This document shows, piece after piece, positions 45,787 through 58,130 of a stretch of DNA of 64,000 bases. The position numbers and the translations under genes are program-made. Each line of letters begins with the position of its first letter. Position 1 is the first letter of the stretch. The DNA is from Haemaphysalis longicornis (taxonomy: Eukaryota; Arthropoda; Arachnida; Ixodida; Ixodidae): assembly GCA_013339765.2 (NCBI GenBank), contig CM023457.1:53283745-53347744 (forward strand), in the 5' to 3' direction. Under the pieces are notes generated by a model that saw only the letters and a list, made by a program, of their open reading frames with translations, was not told where the DNA came from and did no database searches.

Positions 45787-46262
45787 CATAGAGTTTCATA
45801 CTAATATATACTAGAGGGAAATCTGGTGCTGCATTTGCGGACCGCCGTGGGCGGCGCCATTGCAGCTAGTGCATTTGCGGACCGCCGTGGGCGGCGCCAT
45901 TGCAGCTAGCGACGTTCCTCGCCTCCTTGGCTTGGTTAGCCACATGGCTTCTTTTTCGTCTCAAAACCAAAAGGGGTAACACTGTTTTTTTTTTTGTTCA
46001 TCTTCTATGAAGCTTCTAAATAATCCCTGAAAATCTTTCTGGAGCTTTAATTTTATAATAACAGAACAAATTCGAATAATTTTCTGCAGTAATATTGTTG
46101 CATTTTTGCAGCCAAAGCCAACTTTTTAGACTGTTCGTGAGCCATGCCAAGGACAAGTGGAACGTGCCTGCCCAGTACATGATGGCACGCTCGCTGAAGC
46201 GCGGCTCCCCTAGACAGTGGTTCCAGATTTCACTCTAGTATATATTAGTATGAAACTCTATG
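45787..46262. mobile_element. hAT-like MITE, 476 bp, 8-bp target duplication
   Basis: Near-perfect inverted ends of about 41 bp starting CATAGAGTTTCATACTAATA, flanked by perfect direct repeats GTGCCAAC at 45779-45786 and 46263-46270. Same family as the element at 17140-18151 by end sequence. No coding capacity. It contains two adjacent 40-bp copies of a GCATTTGCGGACCGCC-type unit near the left end. Confidence 0.85.
45831..45910 (+). repeat. Two tandem 40-bp units
   Basis: A 40-base unit starting TGCATTTGCGGACCGCCGTG and ending GCCATTGCAGCTAG is repeated twice, head to tail, without difference inside the hAT-like MITE. Identity implies a recent duplication, or an assembly duplication. Confidence 0.85.
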
Positions 46263-46290
46263 GTGCCAACTGAACCATGAAGTCATGCCC

Positions 46291-47091
46291 GGATAGCTGT
46301 ACGAATGCGCCTTATGTCCTTCCCCCTAATTTCTCCATTCAGATGGTGCTGCCATCTAGAAGAGGTGAAGCGAAGCAGTGCGTCATGATGCTAATGAGTG
46401 CCGATAGTTCGTGCCTCGATAGGGCAGTGTATAGCAGCAAAAGCTGCTGCGTTTATGCGTCCGCCGCCTATGAGGAACGCCGCCAGCAGGACGTCGCTCG
46501 CCAAGCACACCCACAAGACTGCTGCCGACCCACAAATCATGCTCCTTTCGCTGTAGCGGACCGTGGCTTCACCAAACGATTCGCTGACAACCCGTTCGGT
46601 TTCGTTTGCACGGTTTGCGAGCGCCTGGGTTTTCAATTGGATTTACGCAATGCTCTGGGACGTGTAATCCAGTGTCAAATGTTGATGCGTCTAACTGTGC
46701 CATAACGATGAAATATAAACAGCGATGTGCAAGTTCATATTGGTGCACAATAAACATTCAACTGCTCCTGTGAAGGCACATTTCACTTTCGTGTTTTGCT
46801 GGTTCCTACGATAGCGGGATCAAGCCACCTTTTTTGCCTGTTCCTTTCTGTCCCGCTCCCTTCTGGCCTACTCCCTCTGGAGCCTTTGTTCCCTCCTCCC
46901 CCAGTAGGTAGCAACATGCCAGCAGTCCCCTCTGCTTTCATCTGATAGCCTTTTCCCTTTGTGCATTGCTCCCCTCCCCCCGATCCTGCTGCAGCGTGCC
47001 ACCGTCGCTAGAGGGAGCCTCCCCCATCTGAGAGCACCGAGAGCAGCGGAAGAGGAGAGAGAGAGGGAAGTGGGAGCGGAGTGGCATCACC
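46291..47091 (+). promoter_or_regulatory. Upstream region of VAMP7
   Basis: Pyrimidine-rich stretches (46830-46990) give way to a CG-rich, GA-rich segment directly before the ATG (GAGCACCGAGAGCAGCGGAA, AGAGGAGAGAGAGAGGGAAG). It probably holds the VAMP7 promoter and 5' UTR. No TATA box is convincing. The ATG sits in an ATCACCATGC context, a good match to the start-site consensus. Confidence 0.35.
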
Positions 47092-50000
47092 ATGCCCCTG
47101 CTGTACTGCGTGGTGGCTCGGGGCAGCACGGTGCTGTCCCGCTACGCCAGCTGTGCGGGCAACTTCTCCGAGGTCACCGAGCAGATCCTGGGCAAGATCT
47201 CGCCCGACGTGCCCAAGCTCACCTACTCCCACGGCAGGTACGCCCGTGTGTGCAGCTCTGTGAGAGCAAAGCAGGGGGAGGGAAGGAGATTTTCTGGCGA
47301 CAAGCTCCGACGTCGGCAGTTTGGGGCAAGTAGCAGATGATGTCATGTCAGCCCGCTCTGGGCTTTCTCCTGCGGGCAAAGATTAAAATGGATTTAAAAT
47401 ATGCTACACCAAACGGTTGCTGTTGAAACTTGCTGGGAGATATCTCCTGATAAAAAGGAAGCATTTTACTTAGTTATCTCGGCATTTAAATTTCGTGTCG
47501 GTACTCCTTTAAACGCAAGTGTCGGGTATTCGGCAAGGAACAGACCTACATGGATGAAATGTTTCTGCGAAGGAAACTTCGACATCTACCACAGTGCAGC
47601 CGTACGGCTACAAAGGAAATCAAAAGGAAATTTTCTTTGCAGAAACTTACTCCACATTGAGAATTTCCCCTTAACAGTGGTCATTTTAGTGGTCAATTAA
47701 AATGGATGAAACGTTTAGCTAGAGTGAAGAAATGCTAGTGGGTTGGTCGGAACGCACGTTTGATCATCAAAGCCTTACAGTGCAGAAGTAGCAAGACCTG
47801 TTGAATGGGACAACAGGGCAGAGGTGAAAGTTTCTGTGCCACAAGTGTGAGTCTCGCTCACTGAGGCACTTCGCGTGAAGTTTGGAAAGGATCAGTCTGG
47901 TTCATAAGATATGTGGTCAATTCTTATCACTGTACGAGTCGGTAAATCTCCCTCCATGCGTCACTGAGTTTAGGGTGTGTGTCTCTGTGTTCATGTTAGT
48001 ATTTTGTTCTGTGGTTCCAGTCAGTTTCGTGAGATGACTTGTTCAATGCCGCACAATGTAAATCCCTCGGTGTTTGTAACATTTTCTTTTGTGCCTGTAG
48101 TAGGGCAAATCAATTGCTTGTGCATCGGGTATTGTAATGTGTTTGCCTGCTATAGGCACCACATGCTAGGCAATATCCTGACTCTCGTAGCAGAGCACGA
48201 AGGTGTCAGTTCTGTTGTTGGACAGTGCGGCTCGCTTATAGTTGCATTGAGGATCGAATAGGTGTCCTCTCGTTCTCAATCTTGTATCTGGGAGACAATA
48301 ACAATTTTTTTTTTTTTTTTTTCAGTTTTTGTCAGGGGTAAACTTCAGTGCACCTAAGAGTTAACTTTTCATGGCTGCTAATGCATTAACACCGTGTTTT
48401 GTTCTCCCAAATATAAATTTCCTGTCGTGGCATCTGACATTCAGTTTGTGAGAACGGCAGGGGATGTAGGTAATGTGCCAAATTTAATAGGAAGCAGTAA
48501 GGTTTTGTGCCAAAGTCGTCGTGGACAGGGATGTGCAGTCGTGACCAAAAGTTTGCAGACTACGATGGCGACAATTTTGAGCAACTTCTCTCCTGCATGC
48601 CAGTCCAGCTGGTAATTGTGCTTGTTTTTAAGATGTTTTAACTATACCACTTGCATACACAAGTTTCTGAGCTGTAAAGATGATTTCCTAAAGTAGGCAA
48701 TTTTGCAGTCCCCAAACTTTTGCTTGTGAATGTACATTTGGAGGCCCTGTGAGCACTGGCAGTTCCACTATAGAATTTTTGGCAGGTTAGTCTTATAGTG
48801 AGGGTAAATACCATATTTTCCAATCTAAGTCGCACTTTGGTATAAGTCGCACCCCCCCTCAAAATGACAGTTTTTCTGAAAAAAAAAAAAACGCATTCAA
48901 GTCGCACCACCGGTGTATAAGACGCACCGCTGTACAAAAACGCACTTAATCAGGTAAACTCGTAGAGAATCAGTTCGTTAGAAAGTGCGGTGAAAGTACA
49001 TGGTTGCGGCAGTCGCCGCCTCTGAATGCATCCCCCAGTAAGCAGTGCTAGACATGTGCATCTACCGTCCAAAGTCTAGACAGAACTAACTTCTAAAAAC
49101 TAGTTTATTGATACACACAGATGGCATGTACTTACAGACGGCATTCAGGTGAAACCATCAAAGCCTTCTTCCTCGGACTCGCTCACAAATAATTCATTCA
49201 CTTAGACCATAGAGCTGTGTCTCTTAACGTGCGCTGACATCAAGCAGCATACAGGCACCTTATCGAGCGCAGACCACGCGCTGCCGCCACGTACCGGATT
49301 TATTGCATAAATAAGTCTCACCGGTGGATAAGACACACCAATGAAAATTAAAAAAAAAACGCGTCTTAAGCACCGAAAAATACAGTAATTGGATTCCGAG
49401 ATGGATAAGTTGTGAATTCCTTTAGTTATGCATGCCTCTTCTGGAACTCTTTCTGTTGTAGCACTGCTGGCCTCTAAAACTTACTTAAAGGAGCCATGAA
49501 GAGAAAATACAACTTCGTTTAATTTGAAAAAAAACTAGGATTCAGTATCTCACTCAGCTCCATTACAGCCACAAAAGATCTTTTTTTAACGGGGAAAAAA
49601 GCAAGAAGTATTTAAAAACTTTCAAATTTTGCGCCACAGTGACGTGTTGTGAGCGAGGATGACGTCATACGGGCCAACAATAAAACATAATTTTCAGTGC
49701 GTTGACTGCACGTTAGCATTCAAGTGATGCGGTCAAATGGAACTACCAGAGGCCCCATTACAGACGTCCAGTCATGTGTCATCGCGACAGTTCAGTTAGG
49801 TGGCTGCCAATCGCACAAACAAGGTTCCGTGACGTCGTAGAATAGTTGCGGGAAATTGGCTAGGGGGTCGCAACTGCTTCACACGTTTTCTTCAATATCT
49901 GCGTTATTTGTTCGAAGATTGCGATGATATTGGTATCATTGTTATCGGGACTAAGCAGTCTTTCCAATAAACCCAACTTGTATTTTGTCTTCATGGCTCC

Positions 50001-53000
50001 TTTAAATGCTTTTCTGCCGTTCCTTCTTGCAGTTACCTGTTCCACTACATTCTCGAGGATGGCATCATATACCTTTGCATCACCGATGACGTGAGTGTAC
50101 TTTTTATCGCTATTGCCAAGGAAAGGATGAAGTGGTACGCTGTCAAGGCAGTGAATGTGGCTGTACCTGAAAACAAGAAGTTCCTTTCTTTTTTTTCCTA
50201 AGCTTTAAAAACTGCAAATTCTTCTTTCTTGACTCCTTTTATTTGCTTCAGAGAATCTGCACTTAATAAGAAATGAAACATCGAATGCTTGCGTGATATC
50301 CTGCGGTTTTGTTCCAAATCTACAGATGTTGCCAGCTACTCTGAGTGTTTGCTGATAGCAGTTCGTACAGTGATGTCTGTAGTTGGATAAAAAAAAAATT
50401 TTAAACACCACAGCCACTTGAATTTTCAAGAGCTGGGGAAAATTGCCCCGGTTCCACCTTGCTGCGAAAGTGTGATGCCGAATGTGATGGTTCGTATTTT
50501 CTGCTGATCTCTGCATTTCCGGCTCTGCCTGCAGGAATTCGAGAGGGTCCGAGCATTCCAATTTTTGCAAGACATTCAGGGCAGGTAAGGAGGAGGTTTG
50601 GTCTTGGTGTTTTTGTTTGTTGGCTGTAGTCTGTCTTTGAGATGGTGATCAGGCTAGTGTTGGTGCCTTTAGTGTTGAGGCCATTCAATTCGGAGATTTT
50701 AAACTCTACTCAGAAAAAAGTACTTGCGTTGTGTTCTTTCGGAGGCACGGAATACAGCCAAACCCTGACAGTAGTGTTAATGCCTTATCAATTTTTCTAA
50801 AAAAAAGGAGCCACGTTTTTAGATCTTGTGTTGAACAAAAACATTATTTTTCCTGAAATCCAAACTCATTAAACAGAATGCCTGAAAGCAATGAATTTTG
50901 TCAAATTCCTCTCACACCAATCCTTTGGTGCTGACCAACTACTCCTGCTGTGTTTATGGTCTCAGCCTAGGTAGGGTCTAAGTTAGACCATGGCAGTGTC
51001 ATGAATGGGTCAGCAACAAAAAGGGAATTTTAAGACTGCCCAACCCAGTGCTTGATTTGATTGATTGATTGTAGGGTTTAACGTGCCGACAAACGCAGGC
51101 GAGGAGGCGCACCGCAGTGTGGAGGGCTCCGGATTAATTTTGACCACCTGGGGATCTTTAACGTGCGCCGAAGTCTCGTACACACGGGCGTTTTTGCTTT
51201 CCACCACCGTGCTACACTGAGGTTTTCGCCTTGCTTCGGGTGCTTTTCGTGCTGGCTCAGTCCCAAAGCCTGTGTACGAATTTGACAAACTGGTGCCTAG
51301 GGCATCGCTGAACTTGCATGAACTTGCTTCATGCTTCTGAAACTTCATCAATGACTGACCAACCCTTTAAACCTGCCTCTAACAACATGTCAACATCCCA
51401 GCTCTTTTTGAATCCTCAATCCGCTCCTCTGCCCTATCACTCGGATTGAGAGGAAGCTTTGGATCTCTCTATTTCCTTTCTAGATATGCACACATCTTCT
51501 TTTACAAACATTTTACCCCCACTGCAACTTCAGCCTATTTCTTGTAATTTATCTTTTAGGAAAATGACTAAAAAAAACGGGGGATTAAGAACTGTGATTG
51601 TGCGGCATTTCTCGTCCCCGCAGTATAAATATCAACATGCACAATTCTACAGTGATGCTTCGAAAACCATAAGCATACACACCATTATTTTCTCCGCAGG
51701 AGCGTACGGCATTTTACTCATTGGACAACACGTTCTTCAACATTGCCTTCCTAAGTGCATCGCCTATACACATTCCTTGAGCATTGTGCGGGCATTGCCA
51801 TCTCAGAAGCCGCGCAGAAACTACGTAGTCAATATAGTTTTTAGCACCATCATGTTCCAGGCCACGCTGGGATCGCTGCCAACAAGGTGGTGGGCGAAAG
51901 GGCTGGTGCTGTTGCACTTGCAAATGGGTCAGTGGACAGTGTACTACCACACAAGCTACTCCTAATCAGAGACTGTAGCTTGGTTTTATGGCAAGCACGC
52001 CGCAGCTACTCTAATAAAAAAAGCACATTACATCCATTTTGTACTGATGCCTCATTGGCAGCGCATGCACAGCAATTATGGCAAGCACTCTCCCTCTGGA
52101 GTCTCCCGTCTAATGACCAACATTCTGACAACAAGTGGTTGCTACTCCTAATAAAAGATACCGTAGAGTATGCTTGTACTGTTTTGCCCCATTTGGCATG
52201 TTGGTTGTAGCTTACAAAGGCTGGCCCAAAAATGCGCTCGACTACGCAAGGTGTAATGTTTGCGTCTGTCTGTCACATGATGCAAGAACAAAGCAGCTCA
52301 CAATAAACACCCTTAACCCTTTCAGATGTCTGTCAGAAATGTAAACTAAAAAAAAACACCCCCTCTCATATGCTCCAATCTCCCTAATTTTCATGGTGCT
52401 TGGTTGGCAGGTCTGCCTCTGTTGGTTGCCTACATAGGAGGCCTTCTTGCGTCAACTCCTTCTTCATTTGCTTGCGTAGCATATGTGCGAAACCATTTTT
52501 GGGGCTAAAATATTTGCATTTCGAGAGCCCCGACCGACCTTTGTCTTCTTTGCCTCGCAGGTTCCAGGCCAGCTATGGCCGCCAAGCGCATTCAGCTCTC
52601 GCGTATGCGATGAACAGCGAGTTCTCACGGGTCCTAGCGAACCAAATGGTCAGTGGACACCTCTTTATTTCCCCTTTTTGCAAGCGCTAAGCCAAGGTTA
52701 CGACTGACATACGGTCCCCTGTTCCCCCTGCTGCTGCAGAAGCACTACTCTGGCATCAGCAAAGATGGCGACAACATAGCCAAGGTTCAGGAGGAAATCG
52801 ATGAGCTCAAGGGCATCATGGTGAAGAACATTGGTGAGCTGGCCAAATGGCAACTCCTTTTTTTTTTTTCTTTCTTTCTTATGCCAACTCTTGCTTTGCC
52901 TTTTCATTTCTCATTAGGTGAGGCAGCACATCTCTAATCTACTGACAAAAGCCCCCACTATCCTGCTTCCTTCATTGCAGCTTGCCTTGTTCCAAGTTTT

Positions 53001-55248
53001 TTTTTTTTTTTTTCCCCTCTCTTTACACATTAACATTTTTCGATTTGCTGGTCAACCCTTTGTAGGATGGTGGGACGCCCGTGTCCCACTTCTAGCAGAT
53101 ATGAGTGGTGGTATTCGCAAACACTCAATGTGTGCGAGGTAGTTACGAATGCTTGCCACGATATTGAAAAAACGTTTTTCTATGTCTTCGCCGCTTCCTT
53201 GCTGGCCGCTGGAGTGGCGTCATCCGTGCCGTGATTGGTGCAAGGAAGTCCAAGAGTGTGTGCTCTTGATATGCAGACACGGTGACGTCCAGGGGAGAGC
53301 GGCTGGAGCTGCTGGTGAACAAGACGGAGGCCCTGTCGAGCACGGTGGGTTTCCTGCCCCATTGCAATTGCAAAGTTGACCTTGCTGGGCTGTTGCAAAA
53401 TTTCCCGTCTTTTTTTTTCCCCGCCGGCCTCCATGCAGTCAGTGACCTTTCGCAAGAGCAGCCGAAACCTTGCCCGGGCCATGATGATCAAGAACATCAA
53501 GATAGCCATCATCATTGCCGTCGTAGTCCTGGTGAGTAACCACCCCTCTTCCTTCATCATCCTTTGGCAGCTCAGTTTTCGATTGAATTTTGCTTCAACC
53601 TTATTCTGCCCTAGAATGAGATTCCTTGAGTATGTAATGGCATGAAATAATTTTTCCTAAAATTATGACTTGATATGATTGAAAAGAACTGGTACATCTT
53701 CCGATAATGTCGCACACATCAAAGGAAAGCTTTTTGGTGAACGGAGAGTGTGGGTGCAGTGTGCAACTTGGTCTTTTAATGTTACTGCTTCTTATAATCT
53801 ACATCAATTTTCAGCACCATTACACCGAAACAGAATCCGACGTTGCGATTGAACGTGTTCTATAATGTGCTCTGGGTGCACATTGTAGAATGTGGTGATC
53901 AAAAGTGCGGCGAGTGGTTAAAACTTTGGCAGAAAATTAATTTGTAAAACCGTGCCCCAAATTTCTGTGGAAGCGGCCGCAGCATTATCGAGAACAGAAC
54001 ACGCGAGAGCTGGTTGAGGGAGACGCATTATCGACTGGGTGTTAATCTCAGTAGGTGCACAAAACACTCTGAAGTGCATGCGGGTCTTTGTTATTGGTGT
54101 GGGCAAGAATAATGTTGACGAGCTCTAGACTCTGTTCATTACACCTAGATAAAAGCAGCGACTGCGAGAACATGACTATGCCTGCACTTTTGCATGACGT
54201 CTTTATAAGCCATGGCAGAACGTTTTCTTCTTGCTGGCTATAATCAAGCAGACTTACCTATATTGTTGACAGTACGGAGGCAGATGCACTGCACATGCAA
54301 CAGACAGGACTGAGACGGCAACACCATATAGCAATGAATTTTGCACGGTTTATTAGAAAAGCACTGTTCGAGCGATACGGGTTTTAGGGCTAAGCTAACA
54401 TCTTAAACCTTAGCATATGCACATTGGGTAGTAAGTGTTCTCGCAGTACTCCTGATAGAACCAGCGTGGTGTGCAAGCAAGAACACCTTGACGCTCTGTC
54501 CAAGAACTCTGTCCAAGTAGTAGCAAGAACAGAATGGGTAACTTTCCACAGATCTTTTTATTTACTTACAAGACAGCAGGAAATGAACTGTTTCTTTGCC
54601 CGAACTACCAACAAGCTTCACCACTTATTAAGTGTTCGACGTTGCTAACGCCGCCCTTTTCAGAAAGTCCTAAAAATAGTACTGCAAGTGCAATACAAAA
54701 CAGCAGGAACTGAACTGTTTTGTTGTTTCGTAACAACAAGCTACACCACTGGAGACTTGCTAAATCTTCAGAACGGCCGTGCTCGTGCGTAAATGAAAGC
54801 GGCGGCGGCGCTGCGTTTCTATAAACAGGAAACTAACAATGGGACGAACAGGTTCACCATCTGCGCATGGCCGACTACGCTTTTTAAGCACTTCACTGAT
54901 AATGATGCGAACTGGTGTCGGGTTGGATTGTCAGGTATACCTCCGGCGCATTGTGGCCATACTGGGAAAAGGATTAAGCCGAAGACGGGTGGTTTTCGGG
55001 AGATTTTTGTTTCGGTCGTACAATCGTACAAAACCATGAAGAATAATTCGGGAGTCTCCCGGAAAAGAAAATTCTGGAAACCTGGCAGGTATGGAGTTGG
55101 TTTCCTCCGCGGGGGAGCTTTCTGTTAAGACAGGGTGGCCTCTCAAGACACTGTACCCCAACTGTTGGATCGCATTGCTGCGCAGGTGGTGATCTACATC
55201 ATTGTCTCCTCTGCCTGCGGGGGCCTCAGCTGGCCAAACTGCGTGTGA
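47092..55248 (+). CDS. VAMP7: Vesicle-associated membrane protein 7 (longin R-SNARE), 8 coding exons
   Basis: Tail-anchored R-SNARE that drives fusion of late endosomes and lysosomes and secretory vesicles. Exons: 47092-47237, 50033-50090, 50535-50584, 52561-52648, 52740-52833, 53277-53344, 53439-53531, 55186-55248; total 660 nt, 219 aa (human VAMP7 is 220). All introns are GT-AG and phases join cleanly. Residues 1-110 form the longin domain (starts MPLLYCVVARGSTVLSRYA; FSEVTEQILGKI; LTYSHG). Residues 121-180 are the SNARE motif, with the zero-layer arginine near residue 151 in SRGERLELL. Residues about 187-207 are the hydrophobic anchor (IKIAIIIAVVVLVVIYIIV), followed by a short C-terminal CGGLSWPNC tail like that of vertebrate VAMP7. 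Head to head with DDX1. No frameshift was needed. Confidence 0.96.
48811..49385. mobile_element. TA-flanked non-autonomous element, 575 bp
   Basis: Ends CCATATTTTCCAATCTAAGT on the left and CTGTATTTTTCGGTGCTTAA on the right (read inward), each followed by a GACGC/TCGCAC motif, with TA at 48809-48810 and 49386-49387. The subterminal blocks repeat the motif TATAAGTCGCACC / TATAAGACGCACC. No coding capacity. VAMP7 intron 1. Confidence 0.65.
49489..50001. mobile_element. TTAA-flanked MITE, 513 bp
   Basis: Ends AGGAGCCATGAAGAGAAAAT and AGGAGCCATGAAGACAAAAT (read inward), each bordered by TTAA (49485-49488, 50002-50005). Piggybac-like target preference is inferred. Its right end is only 31 bases from VAMP7 exon 2. 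Confidence 0.7.
51055..51245 (-). mobile_element. 5'-truncated SINE in VAMP7 intron 3
   Basis: On the minus strand it holds AGCAAAAACGCCCGTGTG, ACGTTAAAGATCCCCAGG and GGAGCCCTCCACACTGCGG and ends in a (CAAT)n tail, seen on the plus strand as TTGATTGATTGATTG near 51057. The tRNA head is missing. Confidence 0.7.
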
Positions 55249-55927
55249 AGCCGCATCGCTGCCACGACGCCTAGCTCTGCACGCTCGCCTTCTCGACGAT
55301 GGAGTGTGCTCGGTGCACACGTCTACACGCGTATATCTCTACACATGCTAGTGCATTGCATCTACGCGCATATAGCAGTGGCCCGATTCTTGTCTTCTGC
55401 CACTGCATTAGCGGTGGTGCACTCTTTTTTTTTTTTTGAAGGTCCCAGCCGATGGGACAGTCTGTACAAAGATTTCAATCGTTGAGTTGTAAAATACGTA
55501 TCAACGTTTTACTCGCCGGTGTTTGCAGCAGTCGGAAAATGCGCACTTTTTTTTTTTTTTTTCAATACGCGAGAAAGCAGGCGAGTTCCAGTTATGTCGA
55601 AGCGTTTAATTCATATACAATTGCTGTTTGTTAGCCACGTCACGAAAGTTTTAAATTTTGCACCTTTCGAAAGTTCCTTGATTGGAAATTGGGGTACAAC
55701 AATGAAGTCGTGTTTTGTAACATTTTTTTTTTGTATTTTATACGCGGTGATGCATTTTTTTCGGTCTGCATGCACGCTATATATAATGACTCTTATTCAA
55801 GTTGGTTGCGCATAAAAAATTTCGCCTTTTGCATTGCCTGAAGTGGGTCATGCCGTGTTGCCTGCGTTGTGTATATAGTAGCGAGAACAGCAGGTTAATG
55901 TTGTTGTTTGGGTGTACCCTAAGGAGT

Positions 55928-55933
55928 AATAAA
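55928..55933 (+). terminator. VAMP7 candidate polyadenylation signal AATAAA
   Basis: AATAAA lies 680 bases after the VAMP7 stop, followed by a T/GT-rich stretch (TTGTTTTGTTGTT) at about 55959-55973 that could serve as downstream element. This suggests a 3' UTR of about 0.7 kb with long T runs. Confidence 0.5.
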
Positions 55934-56144
55934 TGGCATTGTGTCAATGTTGTATGCTTGTTTTGTTGTTATTATTATGCTTTAGATTACCAGAAACTAA
56001 AATAATACAAATTAACTTTCTTTTGTCGGCTAAAAGCCTCAATTGCCCTAGTGTGTGAAACACCAACATTGTGTCGTGCAGAAAATAGGCCACTGCTGTA
56101 CACAGTGACTAAAAAGAAAGTCACATTTTGGTTTGTATGGGTAA

Positions 56145-56230
56145 AGTCCTTAAAAATTTGGCTAGTCTGCCATCTGAAACCTTCAGCAGGGTCCATTTTG
56201 CGAATGAATGCCTTCAGGAAGACACACGGA
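56145..56230 (+). repeat. Dispersed repeat X, copy 2
   Basis: AATTTGGCTAGTCTGCCATC followed by CCTTCAGCAGGGTCC, TGCGAATGAATGCCTTC and CACACGGAGC matches the reverse complement of 12518-12645, about 70 percent by eye. Confidence 0.45.
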
Positions 56231-56893
56231 GCAAGAACAAAATGGAAGGGGAAACAGCGCTTTCTTGGGTGGCAAGATAACGTCACAAGCACTTGGTCTA
56301 GGTAAAAGGTAGGGGCATCTGTTTCAGGAGAAGGAACTTGGCTTGGCAGCCGCGACTGGCATATTGCCGCGCATCCCAGAAGCAAATTGCGGCCATCACC
56401 TCGTCCAATCGGTTACCACTGCTGTTTTTTTCAACGTTGCAGCAGAAGCTTTGTATATGCCGCATTAGCTTTACATGGTTGCTAGCTTGCGCCCTGTTGC
56501 AATGAATGTTTCTCCTCCTTACATCTTTGCTCCGTGGGCAGACAGTACATCGGTCGACTGCAGCGCCCACTCAGTGTACTAGCCCTTTTCGCTACAGAGG
56601 CATTTTTCTCGAAACTGAATTGTTTTCGCTAGCTTTTCTTGGCATTGTTCTCTTGAACTCCTTCTCCTGTCAGAAAACCTTTTATTCCACAATTTTAAAA
56701 CTAAACACCGCGCTCGCCTCTGTTCATCCGTTGACCGCCGAGTGCAGACAACCAGAGCTAAAAGTAGTGTGCAAGCCGACTCCTTAATTTTTCACTTTTA
56801 ATACCTAGAAAACGTAAGTGAAAAAATAATTTTTCAATAAAAGGTTTTTAGAAGAGCAATTTGCTTCTTAGAAATGCCTCGATGACAAACTCT

Positions 56894-57023
56894 GAGTGCG
56901 CTGAGAGGGTGCTGTGGTCAACCAGTGTACTGTTCTTTGCACATTTTCACCAGTGAGACGACCCACCGTTGCAAAGCAAAACGGGCCTGGATGGCAGAGT
57001 AGCCAAATTTTTAGGGACTATGG
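56894..57023 (-). repeat. Dispersed repeat X, copy 3
   Basis: CGCTGAGAGGGTGCTGTGGT ... GGGCCTGGATGGCAGAGTAG ... CCAAATTT parallels 12518-12645 in the same orientation. About 660 bp from the inverted copy 2, so the two form a loose inverted pair. Confidence 0.45.
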
Positions 57024-58130
57024 TATAAGAATTGAAGCCACGTCTCCAGAGTAGAAGCCCAGTGCGTCAACATCATGCTGAGTTAGTGCATTGCCAGCAG
57101 CAGCAGCACAAGATATAGCCTAGTGCATACTGTGCCGAAATTGTACCACATTATAGGTGAACATGGCGCACCAACCATGGAGAACTCCGATTCCAGTGAA
57201 GCATTGGTGTGGAGATGAAAAACGAAAACGAAGAGAAACACACAAACACAATGCAGCAGTGAAGTCTTAGACAAGTATCACCAGGCTTACGGCTCTAAAG
57301 CATGGAAGTGCCCCCACGAAATTTTGCATGTTTGAAAACTTTTCATTTTTATATTACTTAAAAATTTATCTTCCACAGGTACAGCTCCCAACAAACTAAC
57401 ATTTGTTTTGCTTTCCACAGCATGAGTAGTGTAAACAATTTTTTTTTAACACTTTCAAGAAAGCTGAAAACGCTTGCCTTGTGAACAACTCCGAAATGAC
57501 AGTTTTCTCCAAATTAAGCTGCCTAAACATTGACTTTACCAGGAGAAATATAATAAACAGGAGTACAAATAATGCAAATTAAAAAAAAAAGAAGCTAATG
57601 CCCTCACTTATTGACACAAACAGTCTTGACAAATAAAAATACAAAAAACAATATAAATACTTTTTTTTTTTACATTCCCCACAAGAAAGGATTGCTCTCC
57701 CTTAGTAAACATACCAGAAATAGCCTTTTGCTGCAACTTCAGCTGTCTGAACATTGTCTTTCCAAAAACATTTAACATAAAACAGCAGCGTCAATGGCTA
57801 CCCACAATTTTGAACTTGTGCCATTCTCACTGCATTCTAGTTTGCCACAAACGTTTCTTTTAAAAAACTACCTGAAAGCTCACTTAGTTCCAGCTTGCAC
57901 TGTATCTTGACTTCTTCAGCTAAGCACCAACAAGGGCAAACATTTGCAAATCTCAAAACTTACCAGCCACGACTATCATAAATGCCACCTGCTACTGCTG
58001 AGGTTTTTATCGCGTAGACCAAAGCTGGTCCACATCTGAAATCGTGCAACCTTGCAAATGCATAAAGAAAAAATGCATTAGTTCTGCAATTGGCAACACA
58101 ACAGTACTCGGAACGCCAAACACAAATGCA

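Larger units (their letters stand above)
45715..46290 (-). mobile_element. tRNA-like SINE head split by a MITE
   Basis: Read on the minus strand after removing 45787-46262 and one copy of the duplicated octamer, a tRNA-like head is restored: box A TGGTTCAGTTGGCA (the TGGTTCA part lies right of the MITE), then TACACACCTCCCGTTGTG and box B GGGCTCGAGTCCT near 45730-45742. The body and outer limits are not clear, so the ends given are approximate. Different in sequence from the Ruka-like SINEs above. Confidence 0.5.
55934..58130. other. Intergenic between convergent VAMP7 and MLH1
   Basis: AT-rich DNA with A and T runs (57410-57680) and two copies of dispersed repeat X. The MLH1 3' UTR must lie in the right part; I find no clear AATAAA within 300 bases of its stop. 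No gene is recognised. Confidence 0.5.

Noticed and set aside
47008..47379. Open frames on both strands over VAMP7 exon 1
   Set aside because: GC-rich shadows of the coding exon; only the frame from 47092 matches a family.
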